Source: Oscillospiraceae bacterium (GTDB taxonomy: Bacteria; Bacillota; Clostridia; UMGS1810). From it: 6,056 bases of DNA. Location of the stretch: positions 1 to 6,056 of the forward strand of contig JALEIO010000226.1 of assembly GCA_022769845.1 (NCBI GenBank), read 5' to 3'. A program made the translations under genes and the position numbers. The number at the start of each line of letters is the position of its first letter. Positions within the stretch are counted from its first letter, which is position 1. The notes below the pieces were generated by a model. It was given only the letters and a program-made list of their open reading frames with translations. It made no database searches and was not told the DNA's origin. Shown piece after piece: positions 5,939 through 6,056 of this stretch.

Positions 5939-6018
5939 AAATGGTTTCGCAAAACCATTTGTTCAGTAGACATTAATTACTATTGAATAATTTCCGTTTC
6001 CGAAACATTGTAAATTTC
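5923..6018. repeat. 12-base direct repeat attgtaaatttc
   Basis: The 12-mer occurs at 5923-5934 and again at 6007-6018. Its core tgtaaattt is also present at 5671-5679, just after trpA. In such AT-rich DNA this could be chance, but the three copies flank and sit within the hairpin array and may mark boundaries of a repeated element. Confidence 0.4.
5937..5962. repeat. Perfect 11-bp hairpin acaaatggttt / aaaccatttgt
   Basis: The arms 5937-5947 and 5952-5962 are exact reverse complements with a 4-base loop (cgca). It follows the preceding hairpin with an overlap of one or two bases and is the last clear stem of the array. The 8-mer aatggttt in its left arm also occurs at 5787-5794 in the hairpin at 5785. 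Confidence 0.7.
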
Positions 6019-6056
6019 TAAAAGTTTTTGAAACCGTGATAAAAAATAGTCAAAAG

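Larger units (their letters stand above)
5663..6056. other. Gene-free region downstream of the trp operon
   Basis: These 394 bases contain no convincing coding sequence on either strand. From 5692 to 5962 they are occupied nearly end to end by inverted repeats: the putative terminator and then five further hairpins, described separately. From 5963 to the edge the sequence is AT-rich with only two 4-bp palindromes (around 5996-6006 and 6024-6034). No promoter with good -35 and -10 boxes was recognised, and the direction of the next gene cannot be told. Confidence 0.8.

Noticed and set aside
5983..6012. Possible promoter (TTGAAT followed by attgta) for a gene to the right
   Set aside because: The -10 box is poor, the spacing is a forced fit, and no start codon with a ribosome site follows before the window ends.

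Overview
The window is almost entirely one tryptophan biosynthesis operon on the + strand, in the order trpE (3' part only) - trpG - trpD - trpC - trpF - trpB - trpA. About 390 bp of non-coding DNA, full of inverted repeats, follows it. The fairly AT-rich sequence, the purine-rich Shine-Dalgarno sites (GGAGG type), the tight stop/start overlaps and the separate trpC and trpF genes all point to a low-GC Firmicute. The protein style suggests an anaerobic Clostridia lineage such as those of the gut. The species cannot be named from this sequence alone.

Layout: trpE enters from the left edge and stops at 707. trpG (711-1283), trpD (1286-2302), trpC (2313-3095), trpF (3092-3703), trpB (3700-4890) and trpA (4883-5662) follow with gaps of 2-10 bp or overlaps of 4-8 bp. 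This is the pattern expected for one polycistronic, translationally coupled mRNA. No internal promoter was recognised. The leader and its control element lie upstream of the window. Just past trpA, 5692-5735 forms a probable intrinsic terminator. The rest, to 6056, holds no credible gene.

Together the genes encode the full route from chorismate to L-tryptophan: TrpE/TrpG make anthranilate, TrpD adds phosphoribose, TrpF isomerises, TrpC closes the indole ring, and TrpA/TrpB release indole and condense it with serine. TrpG, D, C, F, B and A all look intact, with normal lengths and the catalytic residues present or conservatively replaced.

The most notable feature is in trpE. The reading frame is open, but the protein jumps from the AGTRPRGKT segment straight to the KRGIYGGAIGY segment. 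About 90 residues that carry most of the chorismate-binding active site are missing. As written, this TrpE should not make anthranilate. It is either a genuine in-frame deletion in an otherwise intact operon or an assembly error. The second item worth attention is the run of back-to-back hairpins downstream of trpA, including a perfect 16-bp GC-rich stem. No new multi-gene system was found.
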